Positions 1 through 10,295 of a stretch of DNA of 64,000 nt are shown here, piece after piece. Within the stretch, counting starts at the first letter, position 1, and every line of letters begins with the position of its first letter. Origin of the DNA: Pararcticibacter amylolyticus (GTDB lineage Bacteria; Bacteroidota; Bacteroidia; Sphingobacteriales; Sphingobacteriaceae). The stretch spans positions 157,318-221,317 of the forward strand of contig NZ_QEAS01000005.1 in the NCBI RefSeq assembly GCF_003130405.1, in the 5' to 3' direction. The notes beneath the pieces are model-generated. The model did no database searches, was not told the DNA's origin, and was given only the letters and a program-made list of their open reading frames with translations. A program made the translations under genes and the position numbers.

Positions 1-754
1 CACAGGGAATCATTTTGTGGAATGGGGAGAATTGACAGTTTCGGATAATGTCCTGGATGGAATACCGGCAGGAAAGTATCTGGCTCTCCTGTCGCACTCT
101 GGCTCCAGGGGATTTGGGGGAAGCATCGCCAGCCACTATTCGGAAATAGCTATGAAGAAAACGGAACTTCCGCCGGAAGCGAAACACCTGGCATGGCTGG
201 ATATGGGTACGGAAGAAGGACAGGAATACTGGATTGCGATGAACCTTGCCGGAGAATATGCTTCTGCAAACCATCATGAAATTCATAATAAAATTTCCAA
301 AGCACTCAATCTGTCTCCGGTTATGCGTATTGAAAATCACCACAATTTTGCATGGAAAGAAAGCCTGGCTGACGGTACTGAAGTGATGGTGCACCGTAAG
401 GGGGCTACCCCGGCCGGCAAAGGGGTATTGGGGGTGATTCCTGGTTCGATGAGTACCCCGGGATTTGTAGTTCGCGGGAAAGGAGAGACAAGTTCTATCA
501 ACTCCGCTTCACATGGTGCGGGAAGGTTAATGAGCCGGAGCGCTGCTTTCAAAACGATCAGGAAAGAGCTTGTGGAAGCTGAATTAGCCGATAAGAAAAT
601 TACTCTTTTAGGTTCCGACCTGGATGAAGCTCCGATGGTATATAAGGATATTCATGCGGTAATGGCGGCTCAAACTGATTTGGTAGAGGTACTGGCATCT
701 TTTCAGCCGCGTATTGTGAAGATGGCCGATCCTAAAGAAAGGCCGGAAGACTAG
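1..754 (+). CDS. rtcB: RNA-splicing ligase RtcB, 3' part (5' end outside window)
   Basis: This is the C-terminal part of the GTP- and Mn2+-dependent RNA ligase RtcB, which joins 2',3'-cyclic phosphate or 3'-phosphate ends to 5'-OH RNA ends in the cytoplasm. The frame is open to the left edge from base 2, so the GTG at 17 is internal. Before it the frame reads TGNHF, the GNHF metal-binding motif of the family. Other hallmarks follow in order: HSGSRGFG, HHNFAW, a block with RKGATPAGKG and IPGSMSTPGF, then SASHGAGRLMSR, whose His is the residue guanylylated during catalysis, and finally DEAPMVYKDI. About 250 residues of a usual 400-480 are present. The C-terminus is complete and the identification is secure. 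The neighbouring genes on the right are on other strands and seem functionally unrelated. Confidence 0.95.
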   Translation, partial: TGNHFVEWGELTVSDNVLDGIPAGKYLALLSHSGSRGFGGSIASHYSEIAMKKTELPPEAKHLAWLDMGTEEGQEYWIAMNLAGEYASANHHEIHNKISKALNLSPVMRIENHHNFAWKESLADGTEVMVHRKGATPAGKGVLGVIPGSMSTPGFVVRGKGETSSINSASHGAGRLMSRSAAFKTIRKELVEAELADKKITLLGSDLDEAPMVYKDIHAVMAAQTDLVEVLASFQPRIVKMADPKERPED

Positions 755-769
755 TTCTCGTAATATTTT

Positions 770-795
770 CAGCTGCACAAAACACTGCGCAGCTG
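770..795 (+). terminator. Possible terminator of rtcB
   Basis: A 7-bp inverted repeat (CAGCTGC/GCAGCTG) with a 12-nt loop is followed by TTTCTCTT, 16 bases after the rtcB stop codon. The stem is short, so this is only a moderate candidate. Confidence 0.4.
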
Positions 796-849
796 TTTCT
801 CTTATCCGTTTAGTAATAGCGGTGTTTATATTAAACCACCTGGATGCTT

Positions 850-1329
850 TTATTGGTTCAGCATCCGGTTAAGTTTGTTAAACATTTTAATCCAGCTTTG
901 GTAAGCTCCTGTCTTCTTAGCTTCTTCTTCTGCAACGGTTTGATGGATCGATACCTTAGTTTGTGAACCGACAGGCTCGAACGTAACGGTTGTTACGAGC
1001 TCTTCCGGCCAGTCTTCGGTCTTACCGGCATTAAGCGAACTGACCGAATTTCCATGTTCATCGGAGAGTACCATGGTGAAAACCAGTCTCTGCGGAGGCG
1101 TCACTTCCTGGTATTTACCCTTAATCCAGCAGTCTCCGTGCACGGGGTCATGAATGCAGGAATGGAACGTACCGCCTTGTGTGACGTCAATAGCTTTGAA
1201 TTCAATCGTACATCCATCCGGAGCATACCATTTTTCTAACTTTTCTTTTTCAGTCCACGCCTGGAATACGACTTCGGCAGGTGCATCAAACAAATGAGTG
1301 ATGAAGAGTTCTTTTTTGTCTGTTTTCAT
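850..1329 (-). CDS. SRPBCC / AHSA1-type domain protein
   Basis: A soluble single-domain START-like (SRPBCC) protein of the AHSA1 family, about 159 residues, expected to form a helix-grip fold with a hydrophobic ligand cavity. Family traits are the early FDAPAEVVFQAWTEKEKLEKWY block, the GGTFHSCIHDP and GKYQEVTPPQRLVFT strands, and a C-terminal helix (QSWIKMFNKLNRML). The frame extends upstream to 1374, but the ATG at 1329 is preferred: it begins right at the domain and lies 4 nt after the stop of the ArsR gene, the usual ArsR-SRPBCC operon layout. In such pairs the SRPBCC protein is often annotated as a stress or ligand-binding partner of the regulator, but its ligand is not known. Confidence 0.85.
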   Translation of the reverse strand: MKTDKKELFITHLFDAPAEVVFQAWTEKEKLEKWYAPDGCTIEFKAIDVTQGGTFHSCIHDPVHGDCWIKGKYQEVTPPQRLVFTMVLSDEHGNSVSSLNAGKTEDWPEELVTTVTFEPVGSQTKVSIHQTVAEEEAKKTGAYQSWIKMFNKLNRMLNQ

Positions 1330-1333
1330 AATA

Positions 1334-1651
1334 CTATTTCTTGGTTTCTTTAAGGAGCATGTCCAGCTTTTCAAAGCGCTGGTTCCATAGTTTTCGCGAT
1401 TCGGTCACCCAGTCTGCTACCTCATCAAGCTGGCTAAGTTTTGCCTCACAAAATTGTTCCCGCCCTTTCTGGACGACTGTTATAACCCCGCATTCGCTGA
1501 GGATCTTAATATGTTTCGCAACAGCCTGCCTGCTCATGTCAAAATCTTCGACTATCTGGCCAATGTTAAGCGGCCCTTTCGACAGTTTCTGAATGATCAT
1601 TCTCCTGGTCGGATCCGCTATCGCCTGAAAAACATCTCTTCTTTCAATCAT
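1334..1651 (-). CDS. ArsR-family winged-helix transcriptional regulator
   Basis: A 105-residue ArsR/SmtB-type repressor. The winged helix covers residues 5-85: DPTRRMIIQKLSKGPLNIGQI leads into the recognition helix (MSRQAVAKHIKILSECGVI) and a wing (VVQKGREQFCEA). There is no CxC-type metal site as in ArsR or CadC, so it is probably a non-metal sensor of the kind paired with SRPBCC genes. It is first in a two-gene operon with the SRPBCC gene 4 nt downstream. Two 16-bp palindrome-like sites begin 4 bp upstream of its start codon and overlap a plausible promoter, which suggests autorepression. Confidence 0.9.
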   Translation of the reverse strand: MIERRDVFQAIADPTRRMIIQKLSKGPLNIGQIVEDFDMSRQAVAKHIKILSECGVITVVQKGREQFCEAKLSQLDEVADWVTESRKLWNQRFEKLDMLLKETKK

Positions 1652-1654
1652 AAT

Positions 1655-1701
1655 ACAACCAAATGGTTGTCAAATATAAATACAACTATTTGGTTGTGCA
1701 A
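1655..1701 (-). promoter_or_regulatory. Promoter and paired operators of the ArsR-SRPBCC operon
   Basis: Two 16-bp sites, ACAACCAAATGGTTGT (1655-1670) and ACAACTATTTGGTTGT (1682-1697), differ at one position when the second is read on the opposite strand, and each has ACAAC/GTTGT arms. Between them on the minus strand is TATATTTG (1671-1678), an exact TAnnTTTG Bacteroidota -7 box, with a TTG about 20 nt upstream (1699-1701). The sites thus flank the -7 box, and one covers the spacer, as expected for a repressor operator. Confidence 0.7.
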
Positions 1702-1810
1702 TAGCTTGTCGTTTTTTTTCTTACAAGCAGAGGCTGCTCTGCCGTTTTCGACTGTAAGGGTGCAAAAACTTATTGATGTGAAGCTGGTTTATACACCATA
1801 TAACCCTAAA

Positions 1811-2470
1811 ATGAAAAAACATAGCTTTTTCTACCGGAACGGGCTGAGCATTGTGTTTCTGTGTTTGTTCGTGGCGGCAATGCTGGCCCAGTCTCTTACT
1901 GGCTGGAAGGAACATAACCAGGAGCGTGAAGATGAACACGCGATGCCGCTTGATTTTAGCACCTATCTTACGAGCGGACATTTCATTTCATCAACATTTG
2001 AAAACTTCCAGAGTGAGTTTCTCCAGATGGCTTTATACGTTCTGTTAACAGTTGGCTTGCGGCAGCAAGGCTCCGCGGAGTCCAAGAGTCTTGATGAAGA
2101 AGAAGAGGTTGACCGTGAACCTAAGGCTTCTGTCAATGCTCCCGGCCCCGTAAAGAAAGGCGGCTGGCAGCTTAGGCTTTACAGCAATTCATTGTCTATT
2201 GCCTTTTTTACATTGTTCTTTATTAGCTGGGGGCTGCATTTATATGGCAGCTGGCAGGATCATAACGCAGAACAGCTGCTCAAAGGAAAAGCACCTGAAA
2301 GCATCATTGCCTATCTTGCTGAACCAAACTTCTGGTTCGAAACTTTCCAAAACTGGCAGAGCGAGTTTTTGTCTGTACTTTCCATCGTGGTGCTGACGAT
2401 CTTCCTGAGGCAGAAAGGATCTCCTGAATCCAAGCCGGTAGACGCACCGCATATGGAAACAGGAAAATGA
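1811..2470 (+). CDS. DUF6766-type membrane protein (two tandem repeats)
   Basis: A 219-residue protein of unknown function made of two similar halves. Each half has an N-terminal NGLSI/NSLSI transmembrane helix, a loop with GW..HN or SW.DHN, and a second hydrophobic helix introduced by FENFQSEFLQM or FQNWQSEFLSV, ending LRQQGSAESK or LRQKGSPESK. This matches the DUF6766 pattern as I recall it. An acidic linker (DEEEEVDRE) joins the halves. The frame is open back to 1454, but that stretch overlaps the ArsR gene on the other strand, and the ATG at 1811 begins the conserved region. Four membrane segments are expected. No function is inferred. Confidence 0.8.
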   Translation: MKKHSFFYRNGLSIVFLCLFVAAMLAQSLTGWKEHNQEREDEHAMPLDFSTYLTSGHFISSTFENFQSEFLQMALYVLLTVGLRQQGSAESKSLDEEEEVDREPKASVNAPGPVKKGGWQLRLYSNSLSIAFFTLFFISWGLHLYGSWQDHNAEQLLKGKAPESIIAYLAEPNFWFETFQNWQSEFLSVLSIVVLTIFLRQKGSPESKPVDAPHMETGK

Positions 2471-2616
2471 AAGCAAAGTGAGATCGCTATATTTGATGTT
2501 ATATAATAACAACGCATTCTCCCATGTTCAGAAGATGTTTGTCGTTTCGGTATCCAGGCTTTTTCTTTGGCAGTACAGTACAAACTGTTCAGGCTCAGCA
2601 AAAGGAAGCAGCATTA

Positions 2617-2754
2617 ATGATTGAAAGGGAAGTTAAGACCCCGCTGAAGTTAACCCTTGCCGAAATGGGAACCTTTCCTCTTGCCTTGCTGATCTTAAAG
2701 GACAAAGACGAAAGAGAAAATACCTGTTTCACTAAAGATACATTATGCAGCTAA
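2617..2754 (+). CDS. Doubtful small ORF upstream of modA
   Basis: A 45-codon frame starting at the ATG at 2617 and overlapping the modA start by 10 nt. The product is short, partly hydrophobic (TFPLALLIL) and unlike anything I recognise. The overlap could reflect translational coupling, but it could equally be chance, and the frame is open further upstream to 2524. The 274-bp gap it occupies otherwise shows no clear motif. Confidence 0.2.
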   Translation: MIEREVKTPLKLTLAEMGTFPLALLILKDKDERENTCFTKDTLCS

Positions 2755-3518
2755 TTAATCCTGGGGTGAAACGATTCTACTGGTTTATCCTGATATTGCT
2801 GCTGCTTGCTTCCCTGGTTTATTCTCAACCTTTACGTATAGCAGCGGCAGCGAACACCCGGTATGTGATCCAGGAACTGCAGGCTGATTTTAAAAGAAAA
2901 ACCGGAATTGAGACGGTAGTTGTTGTCAGCTCCTCCGGTAAACTCACGGCGCAAATAAAGAATGGTGCACCGTTCGATATCTTTCTTTCTGCAGATACGC
3001 AGTTTCCCGATGCTTTGTATAAAGACGGCTTTTCAAATGTGAAGCCGCGGGTGTATGCCCTGGGAAGTCTTATTATTTGTTCCTCTTCAACAATCGACCT
3101 GAAGAGCTGGAAGACCCTGGCCGCAACCAGGACGATCGGCAAGATCGCAATTGCTAATCCGGTACTGGCACCTTACGGAAGAGCAGCCGAAGAAACTCTT
3201 CAAAAACTCGGTTTATGGGAAAAGGTCAAATCTAAAATAGTGTTCGGGGAAAGCATTGCCCAGGTCAATGCATATATTTCAGCAGGAGCCGTTTCTCTTG
3301 GCTTCACTACTGAAGCTTTCCTGTACGAAAATCATGGCATTCAGAAGCTTAAATGGATGAGGGTAGAGGATAAGATGTACGGTAAAATTGAACAGAGTAT
3401 GATCCTTTTGTCAAATGCAGCGAAAGGGAACCAACAGCATGCCTTAAAATTTTTTAATTATCTACAGTCTCCTGCGGCGAAAGCCATCCTTAAAAAAAGT
3501 GGATACAAGGTTCCTTAA
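2745..3518 (+). CDS. modA: Molybdate ABC transporter substrate-binding protein
   Basis: Periplasmic molybdate/tungstate-binding protein of 257 residues. An N-terminal hydrophobic segment (FYWFILILLLLASLVYS) is the signal peptide, and the mature chain begins QPLRIAAAANTRYVIQEL, a typical ModA N-terminus. Conserved ligand-site regions are SSSGKLTAQIKNGAPFDIFLSAD, the hinge strand IAIANPVLAPYG, and SLGFTTEAF near residue 185, where family members contact the oxyanion. It opens a tight modABC operon: modB starts 11 nt downstream and modB and modC overlap. The transporter would supply molybdenum for molybdopterin enzymes, none of which are encoded here. Confidence 0.92.
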   Translation: MQLINPGVKRFYWFILILLLLASLVYSQPLRIAAAANTRYVIQELQADFKRKTGIETVVVVSSSGKLTAQIKNGAPFDIFLSADTQFPDALYKDGFSNVKPRVYALGSLIICSSSTIDLKSWKTLAATRTIGKIAIANPVLAPYGRAAEETLQKLGLWEKVKSKIVFGESIAQVNAYISAGAVSLGFTTEAFLYENHGIQKLKWMRVEDKMYGKIEQSMILLSNAAKGNQQHALKFFNYLQSPAAKAILKKSGYKVP

Positions 3519-3529
3519 TCTCAAAAACA

Positions 3530-4201
3530 ATGGATTGGCTCCCTATTTTGCTTAGCATGAAACTCGCGGGTATCACTACCCTCATTCTTTTTTTTATCGG
3601 CCTTCCGGTTGCCTGGTGGCTTTCTGAAAAGAATTCAGTTTTCAGCGTCATTGTTGAAGCGGTTATTACCATGCCATTGGTGTTACCGCCATCTGTATTG
3701 GGTTTTTATTTGCTCCTGGCTTTTAGCCCTCAGCAGTCCTTAGGAAAGTGGCTGCAGGAAACGTTTGATATAAGTCTTGTTTTTTCCTTTAAAGGCTTAG
3801 TGATCGCTTCGGTTATTTACAGTCTCCCATTCATGATAAGTCCCCTTAAATCCGCTTTTATGCATTTGCCGAAGTCCATCAGTCAGGCATCTTATACAAT
3901 GGGGAAATCGAAGTTTCAAACATTATGGTATGTGTTGCTTCCCAACATCAAACCAGCTATGCTGACGGCGGCGGTATTGACCTTTGCTCATACCCTGGGA
4001 GAGTTTGGCGTTGTTCTGATGATCGGGGGGAATATTCCGGGAGTTACTAAAGTGGCTTCAATTGCCATTTACGACTCCGTGGAAAGTATGGACTACCAGC
4101 TTGCCCATTATTATTCCCTGGTTTTATTTGCCCTTACTTTCATTATCGTGATCACTGTTTTTATATTGAACCGACGTTTAGGAAAAAGTCCCCTGGAATG
4201 A
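3530..4201 (+). CDS. modB: Molybdate ABC transporter permease
   Basis: Inner-membrane permease of 223 residues with five to six hydrophobic helices. The C-terminal half carries the EAA-type loop that docks the ATPase (SQASYTMGKSKFQTLWYVLLP) and the ModB-typical TFAHTLGEFGVVLMIGGN and IPGVTKVASIAIYD. Its length matches ModB. The last four bases (ATGA) are shared with the modC start, so translation is coupled. Confidence 0.93.
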   Translation: MDWLPILLSMKLAGITTLILFFIGLPVAWWLSEKNSVFSVIVEAVITMPLVLPPSVLGFYLLLAFSPQQSLGKWLQETFDISLVFSFKGLVIASVIYSLPFMISPLKSAFMHLPKSISQASYTMGKSKFQTLWYVLLPNIKPAMLTAAVLTFAHTLGEFGVVLMIGGNIPGVTKVASIAIYDSVESMDYQLAHYYSLVLFALTFIIVITVFILNRRLGKSPLE

Positions 4202-4827
4202 TTGAAATTAACATCAGAAAACGAATCAGAACGTTTAATGAACTTGACTATATCCAGGTTAAAACATCCTTTATGCCTCGCGCTGTTACTCAGATCACAG
4301 GTCCTTCCGGTGCGGGAAAAACTACTCTGCTGAAGGTAATAGCGGGCCTGGTCCATCCCGAAGAAGGTACATTGTCAGTGAACGGAGAAGTGTGGTTTGA
4401 CAGGGCAAAGGGTATAAATTTCCGTCCCCGGGAAAGAAAAACCGGTATGGTTTTTCAGGATTATGCGCTCTTTCCACATATGACACTCAGGCAGCATTTA
4501 CTTTACGGAACCCGAGATGAGGAATATATTGAAAGGCTGATAGAGATAGGACAGCTCGGGAAATTTTGTAAACACAAGCCCCGGCATCTTTCTGGCGGAC
4601 AGCAGCAGCGCCTGGCAATTCTGAGAGCGCTCTCAACTAAACCGAAATTGCTCCTGATGGACGAGCCTTTTTCAGCCCTTAATAGCTCTTTAATAGAGGA
4701 TATGATGCGTGACCTGAAAACTCTGTTCAACGAGCTGCAGCTCACATGCCTGATTGTAAGTCATCAGCAAAGGATAACAGAAGCGTTTTCTGATTTTACT
4801 TTTTCGCTGGATACACCTGGGGAATGA
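4198..4827 (+). CDS. modC: Molybdate ABC transporter ATPase, short form
   Basis: ABC ATPase of 209 residues. Walker A is GPSGAGKTTLLK, the Q-loop is MVFQDYALFPHM, the signature is LSGGQQQRLAILRAL, Walker B is LLLMDEPFSAL, and the H-loop is LIVSHQQ. It is shorter than typical proteobacterial ModC (about 350 aa): the chain stops just after the nucleotide-binding domain, so the C-terminal molybdate-binding Mop/TOBE domain is absent. The gene overlaps modB by 4 nt. Its position makes the assignment firm even though the domain alone is generic. Confidence 0.9.
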   Translation: MIEINIRKRIRTFNELDYIQVKTSFMPRAVTQITGPSGAGKTTLLKVIAGLVHPEEGTLSVNGEVWFDRAKGINFRPRERKTGMVFQDYALFPHMTLRQHLLYGTRDEEYIERLIEIGQLGKFCKHKPRHLSGGQQQRLAILRALSTKPKLLLMDEPFSALNSSLIEDMMRDLKTLFNELQLTCLIVSHQQRITEAFSDFTFSLDTPGE

Positions 4828-4876
4828 GTGGGTATGGATAATTATTCGTATTCTTACATAACCAATATGATCTATT

Positions 4877-5338
4877 ATGAAACTTATAGCAAGAGCATCC
4901 ATTCAGATTCAAAAGCCGGTTGACGAAGTATTTGAGGGAATCGTTAATCCGGATAAAATGACCAGGTATTTCATTTCCGAAAGCACCGGGAGGTTGGAAA
5001 CGGGGCAGGAGCCGGTTTGGAAGTTTCCCGAGTTCTCCGACAAGTTTCCGGTAAAGGAGGTCCGGTCAGAGGTCAATCGGTCTGTTTCATTTGTATGGGA
5101 TGAGGAAACTGTTGTGAGTATTGTACTGGAAGAACAACCTGACAAAAGCACCGTGGTAAAAGTAACTGAAGATGGGAAACTGTACAATGACGCAAATTTG
5201 AAATGGGTAATAGGAAATACAGAAGGCTGGGCAAATTTTCTTGCGTGTATGAAAGCTTACCTGGAATATGGGGTAGAACTCCGGAAAGGAGCCTTTGATT
5301 TTTTGAAAGCAGCTGAACCGTCAGATGATAGTAAATGA
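4877..5338 (+). CDS. SRPBCC / AHSA1-type domain protein
   Basis: A 153-residue cytoplasmic START-like protein. The N-terminal strand and helix (ASIQIQKPVDEVFEGIVNPD, then MTRYFISESTG) and the late strands (VVKVTEDGK, then WANFLACMKAYLEYG) follow the AHSA1-like pattern. It is a different subfamily from the SRPBCC protein at 850-1329. It lies 49 bp after modC on the same strand, so read-through is possible, but no link to molybdate is evident. Confidence 0.8.
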   Translation: MKLIARASIQIQKPVDEVFEGIVNPDKMTRYFISESTGRLETGQEPVWKFPEFSDKFPVKEVRSEVNRSVSFVWDEETVVSIVLEEQPDKSTVVKVTEDGKLYNDANLKWVIGNTEGWANFLACMKAYLEYGVELRKGAFDFLKAAEPSDDSK

Positions 5339-5471
5339 GAAAGATCGTTTTATATGTTTATCAGGTTGTATAGGTAGCTGAAAACCTTTGTCTGAATCCT
5401 GAAGACGGCATAAGCTTAATTAACCGGTGTAAACAGATTCATGTCCGTCGTTACGCAGCTTATTGATAAAA

Positions 5472-5900
5472 ATGGAAAGTCAAAACAGAATATATAATTC
5501 TGCAGTGTTTTATAAATTTTTCATTTGTGCCATAATCCTTCAGTGCATATTTAAACGCCTGGCTGATACATTAAGGAGAATGGATATAGAGGCGTTTTTT
5601 TCAATAAAAAGATGGTATGTGAACCTGGCTATTACTGCTTTTATTGAAAGTTGGTCCTACCTGTTTGCTCTTGGATTATTTGTTGTGATATTCGACCGCT
5701 TAAAGGGTTTTATATTTCTGAAAATTGTTTATCTAATCGCAATAGCCTTCCTTTTTGCCTGGCTTTTTGATTTTAATCGCTGGGTGTTTTCATGGCCGGA
5801 AATAACGGAAAAGATACCCGCAGTTCTGTCTTATACACTAACGGGGACTGCTTTGCTGATCTCTTATGAGCTTTCGGTTTTTTCAAGAGCAAAAGTATAA
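5472..5900 (+). CDS. Small hypothetical membrane protein
   Basis: A 142-residue protein I do not recognise. Three to four hydrophobic segments are visible, roughly residues 10-27, 48-80 (AITAFIESWSYLFALGLFVVIF), 86-105 (IVYLIAIAFLFAWLF) and 120-135. The frame could start at a TTG at 5463, but the ATG at 5472 is more likely. It stands alone between the SRPBCC gene and a repeat-rich intergenic region. Composition is normal for a real gene, but no function can be suggested. Confidence 0.6.
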   Translation: MESQNRIYNSAVFYKFFICAIILQCIFKRLADTLRRMDIEAFFSIKRWYVNLAITAFIESWSYLFALGLFVVIFDRLKGFIFLKIVYLIAIAFLFAWLFDFNRWVFSWPEITEKIPAVLSYTLTGTALLISYELSVFSRAKV

Positions 5901-6057
5901 GATGCCTTTTCGGAAATGATTGACAGCGGTTGCCCCGGCAGGCTTCCAACAGAGTTGATTTTACAGGTGGAAAGTACTATACTTGTCAGAAGCCGGTTCA
6001 GAGAACTACGCTGACCCTGTCCTGCCCCGCGAGGGACCCGGTCCCGGATGCGGGCAC

Positions 6058-6150
6058 GATGAGAGAACTATGAGAGCACGGTGAGTGCACCTTTTTCCAG
6101 CAAAACGTGCACTCACCGTGCTCTCACCCTGCACTCACTGTGCTCTCATC
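6058..6150. repeat. Cruciform built from 11-bp tandem repeats
   Basis: Seven 11-bp units of consensus GTGCWCTCAYC. Four lie head to tail on the plus strand (6107-6117, 6118-6128, 6129-6139, 6140-6150) and three on the minus strand (6080-6090, 6069-6079, 6058-6068), separated by a 16-nt spacer. The units alternate GTGCACTCA and GTGCTCTCA, so the true period on the right is 22 bp. The inner part forms a perfect 20-bp inverted repeat (6071-6090 with 6107-6126). It fills much of the 367-bp gap between the small membrane protein and the 3' end of the GH2 gene, and nothing else in that gap looks functional. There is no U-tract, so it is not a simple terminator. Confidence 0.85.
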
Positions 6151-6267
6151 TCCCATAGAGGCCCCACAGAGGGCGAGGCGGGTAGGAAATATCCTGCCAA
6201 TCGTCTGCGTGTGAACCTTCCTGTGGTCAGTAAACCAGGGTGGAACACTGAAGGCCGGGCAAAGTCT

Positions 6268-9393
<3,126 letters not shown>

Positions 9394-9406
9394 CTAAGTG
9401 TCGGTT

Positions 9407-9438
9407 AGTATAAATATACTCCTGCAAAAGAAAATCAA
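9407..9438 (-). promoter_or_regulatory. Possible promoter of the GH2 gene
   Basis: On the minus strand a TTG (9436-9438) is followed after 17 nt by TATATTTA (9411-9418), close to the TAnnTTTG box, about 25 bp upstream of the start codon. A short palindrome, AGTATA-AA-TATACT (9407-9420), overlaps the -7 element. The rest of the 317-bp gap between 9388 and 9704 holds only the terminator at 9647-9680. Confidence 0.35.
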
Positions 9439-9646
9439 TCGGGACGTATGCAGGGGGGAGGAATTCATTATTTAAGCGGGGTATAATGGTTTTTGGGGCT
9501 TATTACTATAATTTAAGCAGTTCAATATAGGAATTTCAGGGCTTGGTCGGATAATGGAAGGGAGTTAATTGTTAGGTTTTGTCCGGGCAGGCGGAACGGG
9601 GTGATACTATGTTTTTCGTTTGGGCATCTTTATAAACGGGCATTAA

Positions 9647-9680
9647 ATAAGGGAGGTAAGCACGATAAAACCTCCCTTAT
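9647..9680 (-). terminator. Terminator of the heme cluster
   Basis: An 11-bp perfect inverted repeat (ATAAGGGAGGT/ACCTCCCTTAT) with a 12-nt loop lies 25 bp beyond the stop of the heme oxygenase gene. On the minus strand the stem runs on into TTTAATG. It would end the long minus-strand heme transcript. Confidence 0.75.
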
Positions 9681-9704
9681 CTGAATTGTCTGTTTGGTAA
9701 GAGA

Positions 9705-10265
9705 TCAGGCGGCTTTTACAGTGTCGAATGTATCTGCAAAGCAGCTGAACGTGTCATTTGCGGCCTTAATGGATACTTCTTCATCTTCAGGGGTTTGGGC
9801 GGTTTTGTTCATGACTTCCGTGAATAGAGCCCATTTTTCTCCGGTAGCTTCGCCATATCCTGAAAAGAAAGATACGCCTTGTGTAATTCCCATTTTTTCG
9901 AGCATCTTCACGATAATACTTCCGCCCATAATGGATCCTTCCATAACGTACAGGGCGCCGAGGGCTTGCAGTGTGTTGCCGATTTGCGGAATAATGGCGG
10001 GGGGAAGATCGTTTACATCTGCTCCCAGAGCTTCTATGTCAGCTTTTATAAAGGAAGAATTCCTGCGTTCTTTATAATCAGGAAGCAGTTCTTCCGTGAT
10101 GAACGGGCGGATCGCGTTCTCCACCCCACTAAAGTAAGCGTAAAAATATTTGAGAAGATCAGCATAGTCCTCATTGCTGTTAATCGTTTTTAAGCGGGTC
10201 ACGACCCTTTTTTCAAGATCCTGATGTGCTGTCCTGGTGGCTTCTTTGATTGATGTACTTAACAT
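9705..10265 (-). CDS. Biliverdin-producing heme oxygenase
   Basis: A 186-residue soluble, all-helical heme oxygenase that opens heme to biliverdin, CO and Fe2+. H14 in ATRTAHQDLEK is the expected proximal heme ligand. The distal-helix region LGALYVMEGSIMGGSII matches the family pattern LYVxEGSxxGG, and the length is typical of bacterial enzymes (180-220). It is the last gene of the minus-strand heme cluster, 30 bp after the S41 protease gene and just before a strong terminator. In this context it releases iron from imported heme. An electron donor is not encoded nearby. Confidence 0.92.
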   Translation of the reverse strand: MLSTSIKEATRTAHQDLEKRVVTRLKTINSNEDYADLLKYFYAYFSGVENAIRPFITEELLPDYKERRNSSFIKADIEALGADVNDLPPAIIPQIGNTLQALGALYVMEGSIMGGSIIVKMLEKMGITQGVSFFSGYGEATGEKWALFTEVMNKTAQTPEDEEVSIKAANDTFSCFADTFDTVKAA

Positions 10266-10295
10266 AGTGACTGGTATTGAATAATTTAATTATAG

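Noticed and set aside
1454-1810. N-terminal extension of the DUF6766 frame
   Set aside because: It overlaps the ArsR gene on the opposite strand and shows no family similarity; the conserved repeat begins at the ATG at 1811.
1811-2470. Internal duplication of the DUF6766 protein as a novelty
   Set aside because: As I recall, family members of this length normally have two such repeats, so it is expected and not unusual.
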